Below, piece by piece: positions 1 through 6,930 of a DNA stretch of 8,636 nucleotides. The DNA comes from Bacillota bacterium (lineage in GTDB: Bacteria > Bacillota > Clostridia > Christensenellales > SZUA-584): assembly GCA_023441905.1 (NCBI GenBank), contig JAEZNC010000119.1, positions 1 to 8,636 on the forward strand, written 5' to 3'. The position numbers and the translations under genes are program-made. A model generated the notes under the pieces. It had not been told where the DNA came from. It did no database searches and saw only the letters and a program-made list of their open reading frames with translations. Position 1 is the first letter of the stretch; every line of letters begins with the position of its first letter.

Positions 1-618
1 TCAAGCGGCGTATCTATAGAAGAAGGGCGTATTGTCAGCAAAGAGGACGACGGCGTGCATGTGATATGCCGACCGGAAGAGATCAGAATACCGGGGTCTC
101 ACAATCTGGAGAATGCGCTCGCGGCCATTGCGCTTGCCCGCTGTTACGGCATTGCCGAGTCGGTGCTGCGCGATACACTGATGACGTTTCCGGGTGTGGA
201 GCACAGAATTGAATTTGTGCGAGAGCTTGACGGCGTCACGTATATCAACGATTCCAAGGGAACCAACCCGGATGCGACGGAGAAAGCGGCTGAGGCCATG
301 ACGCGTCCGACCGTGCTGATACTCGGCGGCTATGACAAGAAAAACAGCTTTCTGACGTTGTTTCAAGGTTTCGGCCCGCTGATCAGACATGTGGTCGCCA
401 TCGGCGCAACACAAGCGAAGATTCTAAGTGATGCGAATGCCGCGGGGTTCGAAAGCATCTGCACGGCGGACAGCTTTGAAGAAGCGGTCGATAAAGCGCG
501 CGCTCTTGCCGGAGACGGATGGAATGTTCTGCTGTCACCCGCGTGCGCAAGCTACGATATGTTCAGTGACTTTGAACAGAGAGGAAGAGTTTTTAAAAGC
601 ATCGTCAATGCGTTTTAG
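1..618 (+). CDS. murD: MurD, UDP-N-acetylmuramoyl-L-alanine--D-glutamate ligase (C-terminal part, 5' truncated by window)
   Basis: This is a cytoplasmic ATP-dependent ligase that adds D-glutamate to UDP-MurNAc-L-Ala in peptidoglycan precursor synthesis. The frame is open from base 1, so the gene begins upstream. The 205 residues present are a little under half of a typical ~450-residue MurD and cover the end of the central ATPase domain plus the C-terminal ligase domain. Visible Mur-ligase signatures are GSHNLENALAAIALA, FPGVEHRIEFV (the FxGxxHRxE motif), INDSKGTNPDAT (the NDSKxTN motif), LILGGYDKKNSF, and LLSPACASYDMFSDFEQRG near the end. That last motif is typical of MurD rather than MurC, MurE or MurF. 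The ATP P-loop and carbamylated lysine lie outside the window. The stop overlaps the ribosome binding site of ftsW, so the two are probably co-transcribed and translationally linked. Confidence 0.96.
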   Translation, partial: SSGVSIEEGRIVSKEDDGVHVICRPEEIRIPGSHNLENALAAIALARCYGIAESVLRDTLMTFPGVEHRIEFVRELDGVTYINDSKGTNPDATEKAAEAMTRPTVLILGGYDKKNSFLTLFQGFGPLIRHVVAIGATQAKILSDANAAGFESICTADSFEEAVDKARALAGDGWNVLLSPACASYDMFSDFEQRGRVFKSIVNAF

Positions 619-626
619 GGGGAAAC

Positions 627-1733
627 ATGGCCAAACGATCCATTGATTATCCGCTTCTGATTGTCACAATGATACTCGTGATGTTTGGCATACTGATGGT
701 TTTCAGCGCGAGCTACTACTACGCGGAGAATAGTTCCAACACACAAAACGACCCTTTGTTTTATTTCTGGAAACAAATCAGCGGAGCGGCGATGGGCCTT
801 GTGGCCCTGATTGCCGGCATGCTTTTTGATTACAACAAATTTAAAAAACTACGGTTTGTGATACTCGGCATCGGCTTTTTGCTGATGCTGCTCGTTTTTG
901 TGCCAGGTATCGGCATCGAAAGAAACGGGTCTCACCGCTGGGTCAATCTGGTGATACTCGATCTGCAGTCTATCGAGGTCTTGAAGTTTGCGATCATCAT
1001 TTTTATGGCGGCGGGTATTTCCATCAATCAGGAGAAGATGAGGCAGTTTAAATACGGTATGGCCCCTTACCTTGTTTTGCTTCTGGTTGCCGCAGGGTTA
1101 TTGTATCTGCAGCCCAATTTCAGCGCGGTGGTGACGCTTGCGCTTGTGATGTTTGTGATGATGCTGGTGGGCGGCGCGAACCTCGTCCATTTCGCTATCA
1201 TGGGCGGTGTGGGCATTGGCGGCGGTGCGCTCGCAATGGTCGCGACGCAGTACCGCATGGACAGAATTTTCGCGTTTATGGATCCGTGGAAATACGCGGG
1301 CGATGAAAGCTATCAGCTTGTGCAGTCGCTTTATTCCATCGGTTCGGGCGGTTTTTTCGGTCTCGGTCTCGGCAATTCACGGCAGAAGTATCTCTATCTG
1401 CCGTACATGGAATCGGACTGTATTTTCGCCATTATTGTGGAAGAGCTCGGGTTCTTCGGCGGACTGCTCGTGCTTCTCGCTTTTGGTATATTGATATGGC
1501 GCGGCGTCCGCATCGCGCTGCGCGCGCCCAATATGTTTGGGACGATGCTGGCGACCGGTATCACGGCGCTGATCGCCATACAGGTCTTTATCAACATCGG
1601 CGTGGTCACAGGGCTTGTGCCGCCCACGGGCGTCGTGCTGCCGTTCATCAGCGCGGGGCGCACATCCTTAATCATGTTTATGGGCTGCATCGGTGTATTA
1701 CTGAACATATCTAAACAGTCTCACGCCGCTTAA
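627..1733 (+). CDS. ftsW: FtsW/SpoVE-type SEDS peptidoglycan glycosyltransferase
   Basis: This is a polytopic membrane enzyme that polymerises lipid II into glycan strands at the septum, normally paired with a class B penicillin-binding protein. The product has 368 residues with about ten hydrophobic segments (roughly 9-27, 52-66, 75-92, 117-133, 146-162, 166-181, 186-206, 266-287, 303-325 and 335-360). The family pattern is clear: FMDPWKYAGDESYQLVQSL, then SGGFFGLGLGNSRQKYLYLP, then ESDCIFAIIVEELGF. Asp264 in the last motif matches the catalytic aspartate of SEDS proteins. The motif that usually reads PE(A/P)xxD is PYMESD here. PPTGVVLPFISAGRTSL near the C terminus is also typical. The ATG follows AGGGGGA at 617-623, which overlaps the murD stop. 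The dcw position favours FtsW over RodA; the sporulation paralogue SpoVE cannot be excluded from sequence alone. Confidence 0.95.
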   Translation: MAKRSIDYPLLIVTMILVMFGILMVFSASYYYAENSSNTQNDPLFYFWKQISGAAMGLVALIAGMLFDYNKFKKLRFVILGIGFLLMLLVFVPGIGIERNGSHRWVNLVILDLQSIEVLKFAIIIFMAAGISINQEKMRQFKYGMAPYLVLLLVAAGLLYLQPNFSAVVTLALVMFVMMLVGGANLVHFAIMGGVGIGGGALAMVATQYRMDRIFAFMDPWKYAGDESYQLVQSLYSIGSGGFFGLGLGNSRQKYLYLPYMESDCIFAIIVEELGFFGGLLVLLAFGILIWRGVRIALRAPNMFGTMLATGITALIAIQVFINIGVVTGLVPPTGVVLPFISAGRTSLIMFMGCIGVLLNISKQSHAA

Positions 1734-1801
1734 AAAGCACCAATTGGCCTGCTCGGCATAAGATATTAATATGTGATAGACGATATGCGGGGGAGGCCAT
1801 T

Positions 1802-3055
1802 ATGGCAAAATTGATTATAAAAGGCGGCTCAAAGCTGGAAGGTGAGATCGCAGTTCAGGGTGCGAAAAATGCCGCGCTTCCTGTGTTTGCGGCTACTCTT
1901 CTGACGGAAGAGCCAGTCATTATATATAACTGGCCGGCAATTTCAGATGTGTATTATATGCTGTCTATACTCGAACACATCGGCGCGTACGTGGCCTTTG
2001 AAAAGGACCGCCTGGTGATCGATACCCATCGGGCTCTGCGCTGGGAAATGCCCGACAGGCTGGCAAAAGAGATCCGATCGTCGATATTTATGATGGGGCC
2101 AATTCTTGCCCGTTTTCGCATGGCACGCTTTACTTATCCGGGCGGATGCGAAATCGGCAGCCGTCCGATAGATCTGCACCTGAGGGGACTTCGATCCCTC
2201 GGCGTCAACATCACCGAAGCCGGCGGGCATATCATGTGCGAAGGCCGAAAGCTCAAGGGCGGCGACGTTCATCTGGATTATCCGAGCGTCGGGGCTACCG
2301 AAAATTTGATGATGGCCGCAGCGCTCGCACCGGGCAATACAGTCATCAGAAATGCGGCGAGAGAGCCTGAGATCGTTGAGCTCCAAAACGTCATCAACCT
2401 GATGGGCGGCAACGTGAACGGGGCTGGGACGAGCACGGTCACCATAGAAGGCAAAAGCCGTTTAAACGGGTTCTCGTACACGTGCATGCCCGACAGGATC
2501 GTGGCGGGCACGTTTATGACGGCGGCTGTGATCACAAACGGGAGAATTACGGTCAAGAACGTGGTTCCCGAGCACCTGTATTCCATTACGGCTAAGCTCA
2601 AAGAAGCGGGCGCCAAGGTAGATATTTATGACGATGCGATTACCGTGACGGGGCAGGGGCGTCCCAAAGAGATGCATCTGATTGAAACCGGGCCGTATCC
2701 CGGTTTCCCGACGGATATGCAGGCGCAGCTCTGCACGGCCGCCTGCATTGCCAAAGGCACGAGCATTATTGTGGAAAGCGTATTCGACAACCGTTTTAAG
2801 CATGTGACAGAACTGCAGAGAATGGGTGCCAATATCGTGATTAAGAATAACGTCGCGGTGATCAAAGGCGTGGAGAAGCTGCACGGCGCTGAAGTGACAG
2901 CGATGGACCTGCGCGGCGGCGCGGCGCTGGTGCTTGCGGGCTTGTGTGCGGATGGTACCACGGTGGTGGATCAAGCCAAGATCATTGACAGAGGGTATGA
3001 AACGTTTGAATCGGAGCTGAACCTGCTGGGCGCGGATATCAAGAGAGAAGAGTGA
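1802..3055 (+). CDS. murA: MurA, UDP-N-acetylglucosamine 1-carboxyvinyltransferase
   Basis: This cytoplasmic enzyme transfers enolpyruvate from PEP to UDP-GlcNAc, the first committed step of peptidoglycan synthesis. The product is 417 residues, close to the usual ~418-420. Active-site residues fall at the positions known from the E. coli enzyme or one away: Lys22-Asn23 in QGAKNAALP, Cys116 in YPGGCEIGSRPIDLH, Asp305 in FPTDMQAQLC, Arg371 in MDLRGGAALVLAG and Arg397 in IDRGYETFE. A Cys (not Asp) at the fosfomycin-reactive position predicts a fosfomycin-sensitive enzyme; that is inference. The ATG is preceded by GGGGGAGG at 1789-1796, a very strong ribosome binding site. The gene lies 68 bases after ftsW, where murG is common in related clusters. 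Many Bacillota have two MurA paralogues, and which one this is cannot be told here. Confidence 0.97.
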   Translation: MAKLIIKGGSKLEGEIAVQGAKNAALPVFAATLLTEEPVIIYNWPAISDVYYMLSILEHIGAYVAFEKDRLVIDTHRALRWEMPDRLAKEIRSSIFMMGPILARFRMARFTYPGGCEIGSRPIDLHLRGLRSLGVNITEAGGHIMCEGRKLKGGDVHLDYPSVGATENLMMAAALAPGNTVIRNAAREPEIVELQNVINLMGGNVNGAGTSTVTIEGKSRLNGFSYTCMPDRIVAGTFMTAAVITNGRITVKNVVPEHLYSITAKLKEAGAKVDIYDDAITVTGQGRPKEMHLIETGPYPGFPTDMQAQLCTAACIAKGTSIIVESVFDNRFKHVTELQRMGANIVIKNNVAVIKGVEKLHGAEVTAMDLRGGAALVLAGLCADGTTVVDQAKIIDRGYETFESELNLLGADIKREE

Positions 3056-3179
3056 CGGGTAAGTATGACATTATCAACATCCACATGATTATGCTTCTGG
3101 GGAAACAATACTGCCTATAACATGCCTTTGTGTGTTAATATTATAATTCTGAATAAACGCCAGATCCTCTTTCTGTTTT

Positions 3180-3212
3180 AGAACTGCGTTAATTATTTCG
3201 CAGTTTTTAAAT
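3180..3212 (+). terminator. Rho-independent terminator after murA
   Basis: AACTGCG (3182-3188) pairs perfectly with CGCAGTT (3199-3205) around a 10-base AT loop. A G-T wobble and an A-T pair extend the stem outwards. The right arm runs into TTTTT and then an AT tract, the form of an intrinsic terminator reading on the + strand. It lies about 125 bases past the murA stop and would end the murD-ftsW-murA transcript. Confidence 0.75.
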
Positions 3213-3226
3213 TTCTCAATAGATCG

Positions 3227-3235
3227 TGTTATACT
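3227..3235 (+). promoter_or_regulatory. Extended -10 promoter element
   Basis: TGTTATACT matches the extended -10 form TGn-TATAnT with one change. No good -35 box lies 16-18 bases upstream, which extended -10 promoters can tolerate. It sits just past the murA terminator and would start a transcript near 3242, running through the GC-rich patch at 3299-3349 and possibly on to ftsQ. It is supported by sequence pattern only. Confidence 0.4.
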
Positions 3236-3241
3236 ATGACA

Positions 3242-3410
3242 AATATAACTTTAAAACACAATGCTTTGAATAAGCGATATTAATTGTTGCTGCCCATCCT
3301 CTGCTGATAAATGACCGCGCTGTACGTTGTATCCGCAGAGCCGCAGCGCTCAATGTTGCCTGAAACTAACGTATCGATCATTAAAATATTTATCGTAAAA
3401 ATATCTTTTT
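3242..3410 (+). ncRNA. Candidate structured small RNA or leader RNA
   Basis: This is a tentative transcript from the extended -10 box. Its middle (3291-3360) is clearly more GC-rich than the surrounding DNA. CTCTGC (3299-3304) can pair with GCAGAG (3335-3340), and GCGCTG (3317-3322) with CAGCGC (3344-3349). The two stems interleave, so they would form an H-type pseudoknot or act as alternatives. A weak six-pair AT hairpin (3386-3404) followed by CTTTTT could end it. No known RNA family is recognised. A short reading frame on the opposite strand also crosses this patch, so a protein remnant is the main alternative. Confidence 0.2.
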
Positions 3411-3466
3411 CTAATAATATATGAACAGAAGTCCGCCTTATGTCGACAGCAATGATCACACGGGTA

Positions 3467-3539
3467 TTATTCAATCATTCCGCATTCCTAGAAATTGCCA
3501 TAGGTTTATATCCCCAAATTTTAACTATTGATTGAATAA
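3467..3539. repeat. 11-base perfect inverted repeat, arms 51 bases apart
   Basis: TTATTCAATCA (3467-3477) and TGATTGAATAA (3529-3539) are exact reverse complements. The right arm overlaps the proposed -35 box of the ftsQ promoter, so it could be an operator half-site pair or the base of a long RNA stem. Its function is unknown, and in AT-rich DNA an 11-base match could partly be chance. Confidence 0.5.
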
Positions 3540-3559
3540 ATTAAATATACGATTATAAT
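3532..3559 (+). promoter_or_regulatory. Probable promoter for ftsQ
   Basis: TTGAAT (3532-3537) is followed after 16 bases by a perfect TATAAT (3554-3559). Transcription would begin near 3566, leaving a leader of about 200 bases before ftsQ. It lies downstream of the murA terminator, which fits an independent ftsQ-ftsA-ftsZ transcript. AT-rich DNA yields chance matches, hence the moderate confidence. Confidence 0.5.
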
Positions 3560-3750
3560 AAAATAGATATGTCAATATAGAAGTATGATACGATTAGTTT
3601 AACAAACGTATTATCCTTGCTTCCAATCAGGGTAAACGGTGGGCGAAAAGGCAGCCGCCGTATCAACCTGCGTCTGATATGGGGCTTTTAGAGGTGCCGG
3701 TGCCAATCGTGCGCGCTGCGGGCACGACACATACGGTGCGAAATTAAAAG

Positions 3751-3767
3751 AGAGGAGTGACCGATTG
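3751..3767 (+). promoter_or_regulatory. Ribosome binding site and TTG start of ftsQ
   Basis: AGAGGAG (3751-3757) lies seven bases before TTG at 3765. The frame is open further upstream to a TGA, but no other start codon has a comparable site, so TTG is the chosen start. Confidence 0.75.
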
Positions 3768-4478
3768 AAAAAAGGCAAAAGAGTGCTGACGGTTATTGCG
3801 CTGCTGTTATTCATCGGCGCGCTTATCTTTGTGGCATATCAGCTGTTTCAGGTGAGAACAATTACCATCACCGGATGCGAAACCCGCAGTCAGGATGACA
3901 TCATCGCGCTGTCCGGCCTTGAATACAATTCGAGCATATTTGCGGTGGACAAGCAGGAGGTTATGACCAAGCTCGGTGCCGATCCATACATAAAGCCGGT
4001 CAGTGTCGATTTTAAATACCCCGATCAGGTGCTGATTACAATCGAAGAGAGAAAGGAAGCGGCTTGGATACAAAAGGATAACGCCTGTATCGTGATAGAC
4101 CACGAGGGGTGGGTATTGCGTTTAGATACACAGCCGGATGAGGGGACGTATCCGCTCGTGATTGGGCTCCCCGCCGATACCGTGCAGATTGGGCAGCAGC
4201 TCGGAACAAGCGATGTTTTTAAGATCGGCGTGCTGACGCGGCTGATAGACGCGTTAAAATTGGCTCAAATCGCCCCGGTCAGCATTGATATCTCACTGGC
4301 GGCCGATATCGTATTGACGCTGAGCGACGGCATGACGGTGGAGGTCGGCGACGATACGGCGCTCGATGAGAAATTTGCGCTCATGAAAGCCTCACAGGCA
4401 GAAATTGCGGGAATGGGCAAGTCCGGCGGCGTTTTGGACGTATCATCGGTGAAAAATGCCTACTACAGAGAGAAATAG
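3765..4478 (+). CDS. ftsQ: FtsQ/DivIB cell division protein
   Basis: This is a bitopic membrane protein of the divisome that links FtsL/FtsB-type partners with the septal synthase. The 237-residue product has a very short basic cytoplasmic tail (MKKGKR), one membrane segment at about 7-27, and an external FtsQ-type POTRA domain at about 28-97. That domain contains QVRTITITGCE, then SIFAVDKQEVMTKL, then YPDQVLITIEER, a recognisable POTRA end. A beta domain follows, beginning AAWIQKDNACIVIDHEGWVL. The length is typical of clostridial FtsQ, though DivIB of bacilli has a longer cytoplasmic tail. The start is TTG with a good ribosome binding site. Sequence conservation in this family is low, so the call rests on POTRA pattern, topology and position before ftsA-ftsZ. 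Confidence 0.88.
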   Translation: MKKGKRVLTVIALLLFIGALIFVAYQLFQVRTITITGCETRSQDDIIALSGLEYNSSIFAVDKQEVMTKLGADPYIKPVSVDFKYPDQVLITIEERKEAAWIQKDNACIVIDHEGWVLRLDTQPDEGTYPLVIGLPADTVQIGQQLGTSDVFKIGVLTRLIDALKLAQIAPVSIDISLAADIVLTLSDGMTVEVGDDTALDEKFALMKASQAEIAGMGKSGGVLDVSSVKNAYYREK

Positions 4479-4488
4479 ATCAAAAATA

Positions 4489-4516
4489 TTGTTATTTATT
4501 ATAAACATGGTATTAT
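4489..4516 (+). promoter_or_regulatory. Possible promoter upstream of ftsA
   Basis: TTGTTA (4489-4494) is followed after 16 bases by TATTAT (4511-4516); an overlapping TATATT (4514-4519) is at 19 bases. It lies in the 84-base AT-rich gap between ftsQ and ftsA and would give ftsA-ftsZ extra transcription. ftsA-ftsZ promoters of this kind are common in other bacteria. The match is moderate. Confidence 0.4.
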
Positions 4517-4552
4517 ATTAATTGAGTGTTCTATTGTTTTTCTGATTTTTTA

Positions 4553-4565
4553 AGGGGATATTTTG
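4553..4565 (+). promoter_or_regulatory. Ribosome binding site deciding the TTG start of ftsA
   Basis: AGGGGA (4553-4558) lies four bases before TTG at 4563 but 13 bases before the in-frame ATG at 4572. The spacing favours TTG, giving a product that begins MRAMKN. The ATG start would remove only three residues. Confidence 0.6.
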
Positions 4566-5750
4566 CGGGCTATGAAAAATGTGACGGCTGCCGTTGAATT
4601 TGGCACGTCAAAGGTCATGTGTGTGGTCGGTCGTGAAAAATCGATGGGACGCTTTGAGGTGCTCGGAGCCGGAGAGTCAAAATACGAAGGAATAAAGAAC
4701 GGCCGCTGGCAAAAACCGTCGAATGTGGAACAAGCCGTTGAAAAAGCAGTAGCGCTCGCCGAAAAGAAAGCAAGAAAACGGGTGAAAGAGGCTTTTGTCG
4801 GCGTTCCCGGCGTGTTTTGTAAGGCGGTCTGCTCGGAAGGCAGCGCCGGAGTAGAGAGCGGACGCGTATGCCAAAGCGATATCGAGCGGCTGATTGTCAA
4901 TGCCGAGCAGGGGTACGATGATTCGCTTTATACGGTTGTCAACTCGACACCGGTGTATTTTGAATTGGAAGACGGCCATCACTATATCGACGTGGTGGAA
5001 GCAGAGGCGAGCGAACTCAACGGGCTTGTTTCGCTGATTTTTGCCAAAAACGAGTTTATTGAAGACACGACGTCGCTGCTGCAAAATATCGGGGTGAAGG
5101 TAGCGGCCTATATACCCGAGGTTCTGGCCGAGAGCCTTTTCCTTGTTCCGACGGAAGAACGGGATTGCTGCTCGGTATTAATCAATGTGGGCTACTATGA
5201 TACAAATGTCACGGTTGTCTACGGCGATGCAATTGTATATAATAAAACAATAAACGCCGGAGGTATGCAGATAGCCAACGACCTGTCCATCGTGTTGAAT
5301 CTCGATGTGGATACGGCGGAACAGATCAAAAAACGGTATTCGTTTGGTCTTGAAAATACTGGCACGAAGTTATATGATTATGCCAGAGCACGGTCCGGAC
5401 GACTGGAAAGATACAATCATGCCCTTGTTTCTGAGGTCATTGACGCGAGGGTGGAGCACCTGTGCCAGCTTATTGGCAGAGCTTTTGAAAAAAGCCCGCT
5501 CAATATAGCGAGACGAACGCGCATCTATCTTTCCGGCGGCGGCATTGCAATGATGAAGGGCGTAAAGGATATGCTGGAAGGGCTCTTAAAGCGGCAGGTG
5601 CGTATTTCAAAAATCGAAGCACCGCAGCTTTCAACGCCTAATTACTATACCTCGCTCGCATTGCTCGACTATGTTTTTGATGCCAAATATCACAGCAGCT
5701 CAGGCGGTTTAGCGTTACTGGAACGGTTATCGAAAAAGATGTTCGATTAA
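4563..5750 (+). CDS. ftsA: FtsA-like actin-family cell division protein (divergent)
   Basis: FtsA anchors FtsZ filaments to the membrane and recruits later divisome proteins. The 395-residue product shows the actin-fold order: phosphate-1 loop VEFGTSKVMCVVGR near the N terminus, FtsA-like middle segment EAFVGVPGVFCKAV, phosphate-2 region around 207-215, and adenosine motif IYLSGGGIAMMKGV with Gly325-327. The last ~15 residues (GLALLERLSKKMFD) can form the amphipathic membrane-targeting helix expected of FtsA. The oddity is the phosphate-2 loop. Where FtsA usually has DIGGGT, this protein reads INVGYYDT, losing the aspartate (Asn208) and two of the glycines, so ATP hydrolysis may be weak or lost. 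The position between ftsQ and ftsZ (24 bases before ftsZ) supports FtsA. Another actin-like paralogue (PilM or MreB) is less likely because of this context and the C-terminal helix. Confidence 0.87.
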   Translation: MRAMKNVTAAVEFGTSKVMCVVGREKSMGRFEVLGAGESKYEGIKNGRWQKPSNVEQAVEKAVALAEKKARKRVKEAFVGVPGVFCKAVCSEGSAGVESGRVCQSDIERLIVNAEQGYDDSLYTVVNSTPVYFELEDGHHYIDVVEAEASELNGLVSLIFAKNEFIEDTTSLLQNIGVKVAAYIPEVLAESLFLVPTEERDCCSVLINVGYYDTNVTVVYGDAIVYNKTINAGGMQIANDLSIVLNLDVDTAEQIKKRYSFGLENTGTKLYDYARARSGRLERYNHALVSEVIDARVEHLCQLIGRAFEKSPLNIARRTRIYLSGGGIAMMKGVKDMLEGLLKRQVRISKIEAPQLSTPNYYTSLALLDYVFDAKYHSSSGGLALLERLSKKMFD

Positions 5751-5774
5751 ACGTTCTGAATAAGGGGGTCAAAT

Positions 5775-6926
5775 ATGCCATTAGAGATTGATATTGAGCA
5801 AGACAGCATAGCCAAAATTAAGGTTATCGGCGTGGGCGGCGCAGGCAACAACGCCGTCAACCGCATGATTGATCATGGGGTGACAGGCGCTGAGTTTTAT
5901 GCCGTTAACACGGACAAGCAGGCGTTGCTGCTCTCACGGGCAAAAAACAAAATACAGATCGGAGAAAAGCTGACCAGCGGACTTGGCGTGGGCGGAGATC
6001 CGGCGATCGGCAGGCGTGCTGCCGAAGAAAGCATAGACGAGCTGAATGCGATCATTGACGGTGCGAATCTGATTTATCTGGCAGCGGGTCTCGGCGGCGG
6101 CACAGGGACAGGCGCAGCTCCGGTTATCGCCGAAATTGCGCGGCAGAAAAAGATACTGACTGTTGCTGTGGTCACAATGCCTTTCATGTTCGAAGGCGGC
6201 CAGCGTATCACGCGCGCAAAGGACGGGCACGCGCAGCTCACTGACGTTGTTGACACGATCGTCACGATACCCAACGACAAGCTGCTACAGGTGATCGGCA
6301 AAGGCACTTCTATGCTGGAAGCATTTCGCGTGGCGGATGATGTGCTGCGGCAAGGAATACAGGGAATTACCGACTTGATCGTGAAGCCCGCGCTTGTGAA
6401 TCTTGACTTTGCGGATGTGCGCACAGTCATGATGGAACGCGGTGTGGCGCATATGGGCATCGGCATCGGTTACGGCGACAACAAAACGATGGATGCCGCC
6501 AAACAGGCGATTCAAAGCCCGTTGCTTGAGACGAGCATCGAAGGTGCGCGCGGCATACTCTATAATGTGACGGGCGATCCCACAATGAGTCTGCTCGAAA
6601 TCGAAGAAGCGGCCAATCTGATACGTCAGGCGGCCGATCCCGAAGCCAACATTTTCTTCGGTGCGGACACGGACGACAAACTTGAAGATGAAGTGCGCAT
6701 CACGGTGATTGCGACGGGCTTTAACGGCGTTCCGAGAAAACAACAGCCACAGCCGCATACGCCTATGAGAGAGGAGCTCGATTTCCACGGCAGCTCGGAC
6801 GATGACGACATCTTTATTCCGGTCAGGCCGGAAAAGAAATCGCCTTCGCTTAGTGGGTTTGAAACGGGCAATGAGCTGGATATTCCGCCGTTCCTGCGGC
6901 GCAAGCGCATTAAAAAAGATTTTTAG
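5775..6926 (+). CDS. ftsZ: FtsZ, tubulin-like cell division GTPase
   Basis: FtsZ polymerises with GTP into the cytoplasmic Z-ring that directs septum formation. The product is 383 residues, a normal length. It shows VIGVGGAGNNAVNRM near the N terminus, the tubulin signature GGGTGTG at 107-113 that binds GTP phosphates, and the T7 catalytic loop N209-L-D211-F-A-D214, which completes the active site of the neighbouring subunit. A variable acidic linker spans about 320-366. The conserved C-terminal peptide LDIPPFLRRKR (368-378), which binds FtsA and other tethers, is followed by a basic tail ending KKDF. No key residue is missing. ATG is preceded by AAGGGGG (5762-5768) six bases away, a strong site that suits the high FtsZ copy number. 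It is probably the last gene of its transcript. Confidence 0.98.
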   Translation: MPLEIDIEQDSIAKIKVIGVGGAGNNAVNRMIDHGVTGAEFYAVNTDKQALLLSRAKNKIQIGEKLTSGLGVGGDPAIGRRAAEESIDELNAIIDGANLIYLAAGLGGGTGTGAAPVIAEIARQKKILTVAVVTMPFMFEGGQRITRAKDGHAQLTDVVDTIVTIPNDKLLQVIGKGTSMLEAFRVADDVLRQGIQGITDLIVKPALVNLDFADVRTVMMERGVAHMGIGIGYGDNKTMDAAKQAIQSPLLETSIEGARGILYNVTGDPTMSLLEIEEAANLIRQAADPEANIFFGADTDDKLEDEVRITVIATGFNGVPRKQQPQPHTPMREELDFHGSSDDDDIFIPVRPEKKSPSLSGFETGNELDIPPFLRRKRIKKDF

Positions 6927-6930
6927 TTTC

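Larger units (their letters stand above)
3056..3764. other. Gene-poor AT-rich gap between murA and ftsQ
   Basis: No convincing protein gene is visible in these 709 bases. By direct count, 3061-3600 is about 32% GC (175 of 540), far below the flanking genes. From about 3610 the composition returns abruptly to that of the neighbours. The gap contains a terminator after murA, an extended -10 box, a GC-rich patch with complementary segments (3299-3349), an 11-base inverted repeat, and a -35/-10 pair suitable for ftsQ. Positions 3598-3747 stay open in one + frame and end with TAA just before the ftsQ ribosome binding site, but no start codon with a ribosome binding site is present and the product is not recognisable. 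It may be the tail of a lost gene. Confidence 0.7.

Noticed and set aside
1067..1708. Antisense and alternate-frame open frames within ftsW, murA, ftsA and ftsZ
   Set aside because: They lie inside well-conserved genes, lack ribosome binding sites or recognisable products, and are explained by GC-biased codon use on the real strand.
3280..3474. 64-residue reading frame on the - strand in the AT-rich gap (TTG start, begins MNNTRVIIAVDIRR)
   Set aside because: The start is a TTG directly after a stop, with only a weak ribosome binding site, in AT-rich DNA and with no recognisable domain. It may be a remnant, but I cannot support it as a gene.
3421..3531. 36-residue + strand frame starting ATG in the same gap (MNRSPPYVDSND...)
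   Set aside because: There is no ribosome binding site before the ATG (the preceding bases are all A, T and C), it is short and it matches nothing recognised.
3056..3764. CRISPR array, tRNA or insertion sequence in the large gap
   Set aside because: There are no regularly spaced direct repeats, no cloverleaf or T-loop sequence, and no transposase frame or terminal repeats with a target duplication.
3611..3814. 67-residue - strand frame overlapping the ftsQ start
   Set aside because: Its N-terminal third is antisense to ftsQ, there is no family match and it has no context of its own. It is most likely a shadow frame.
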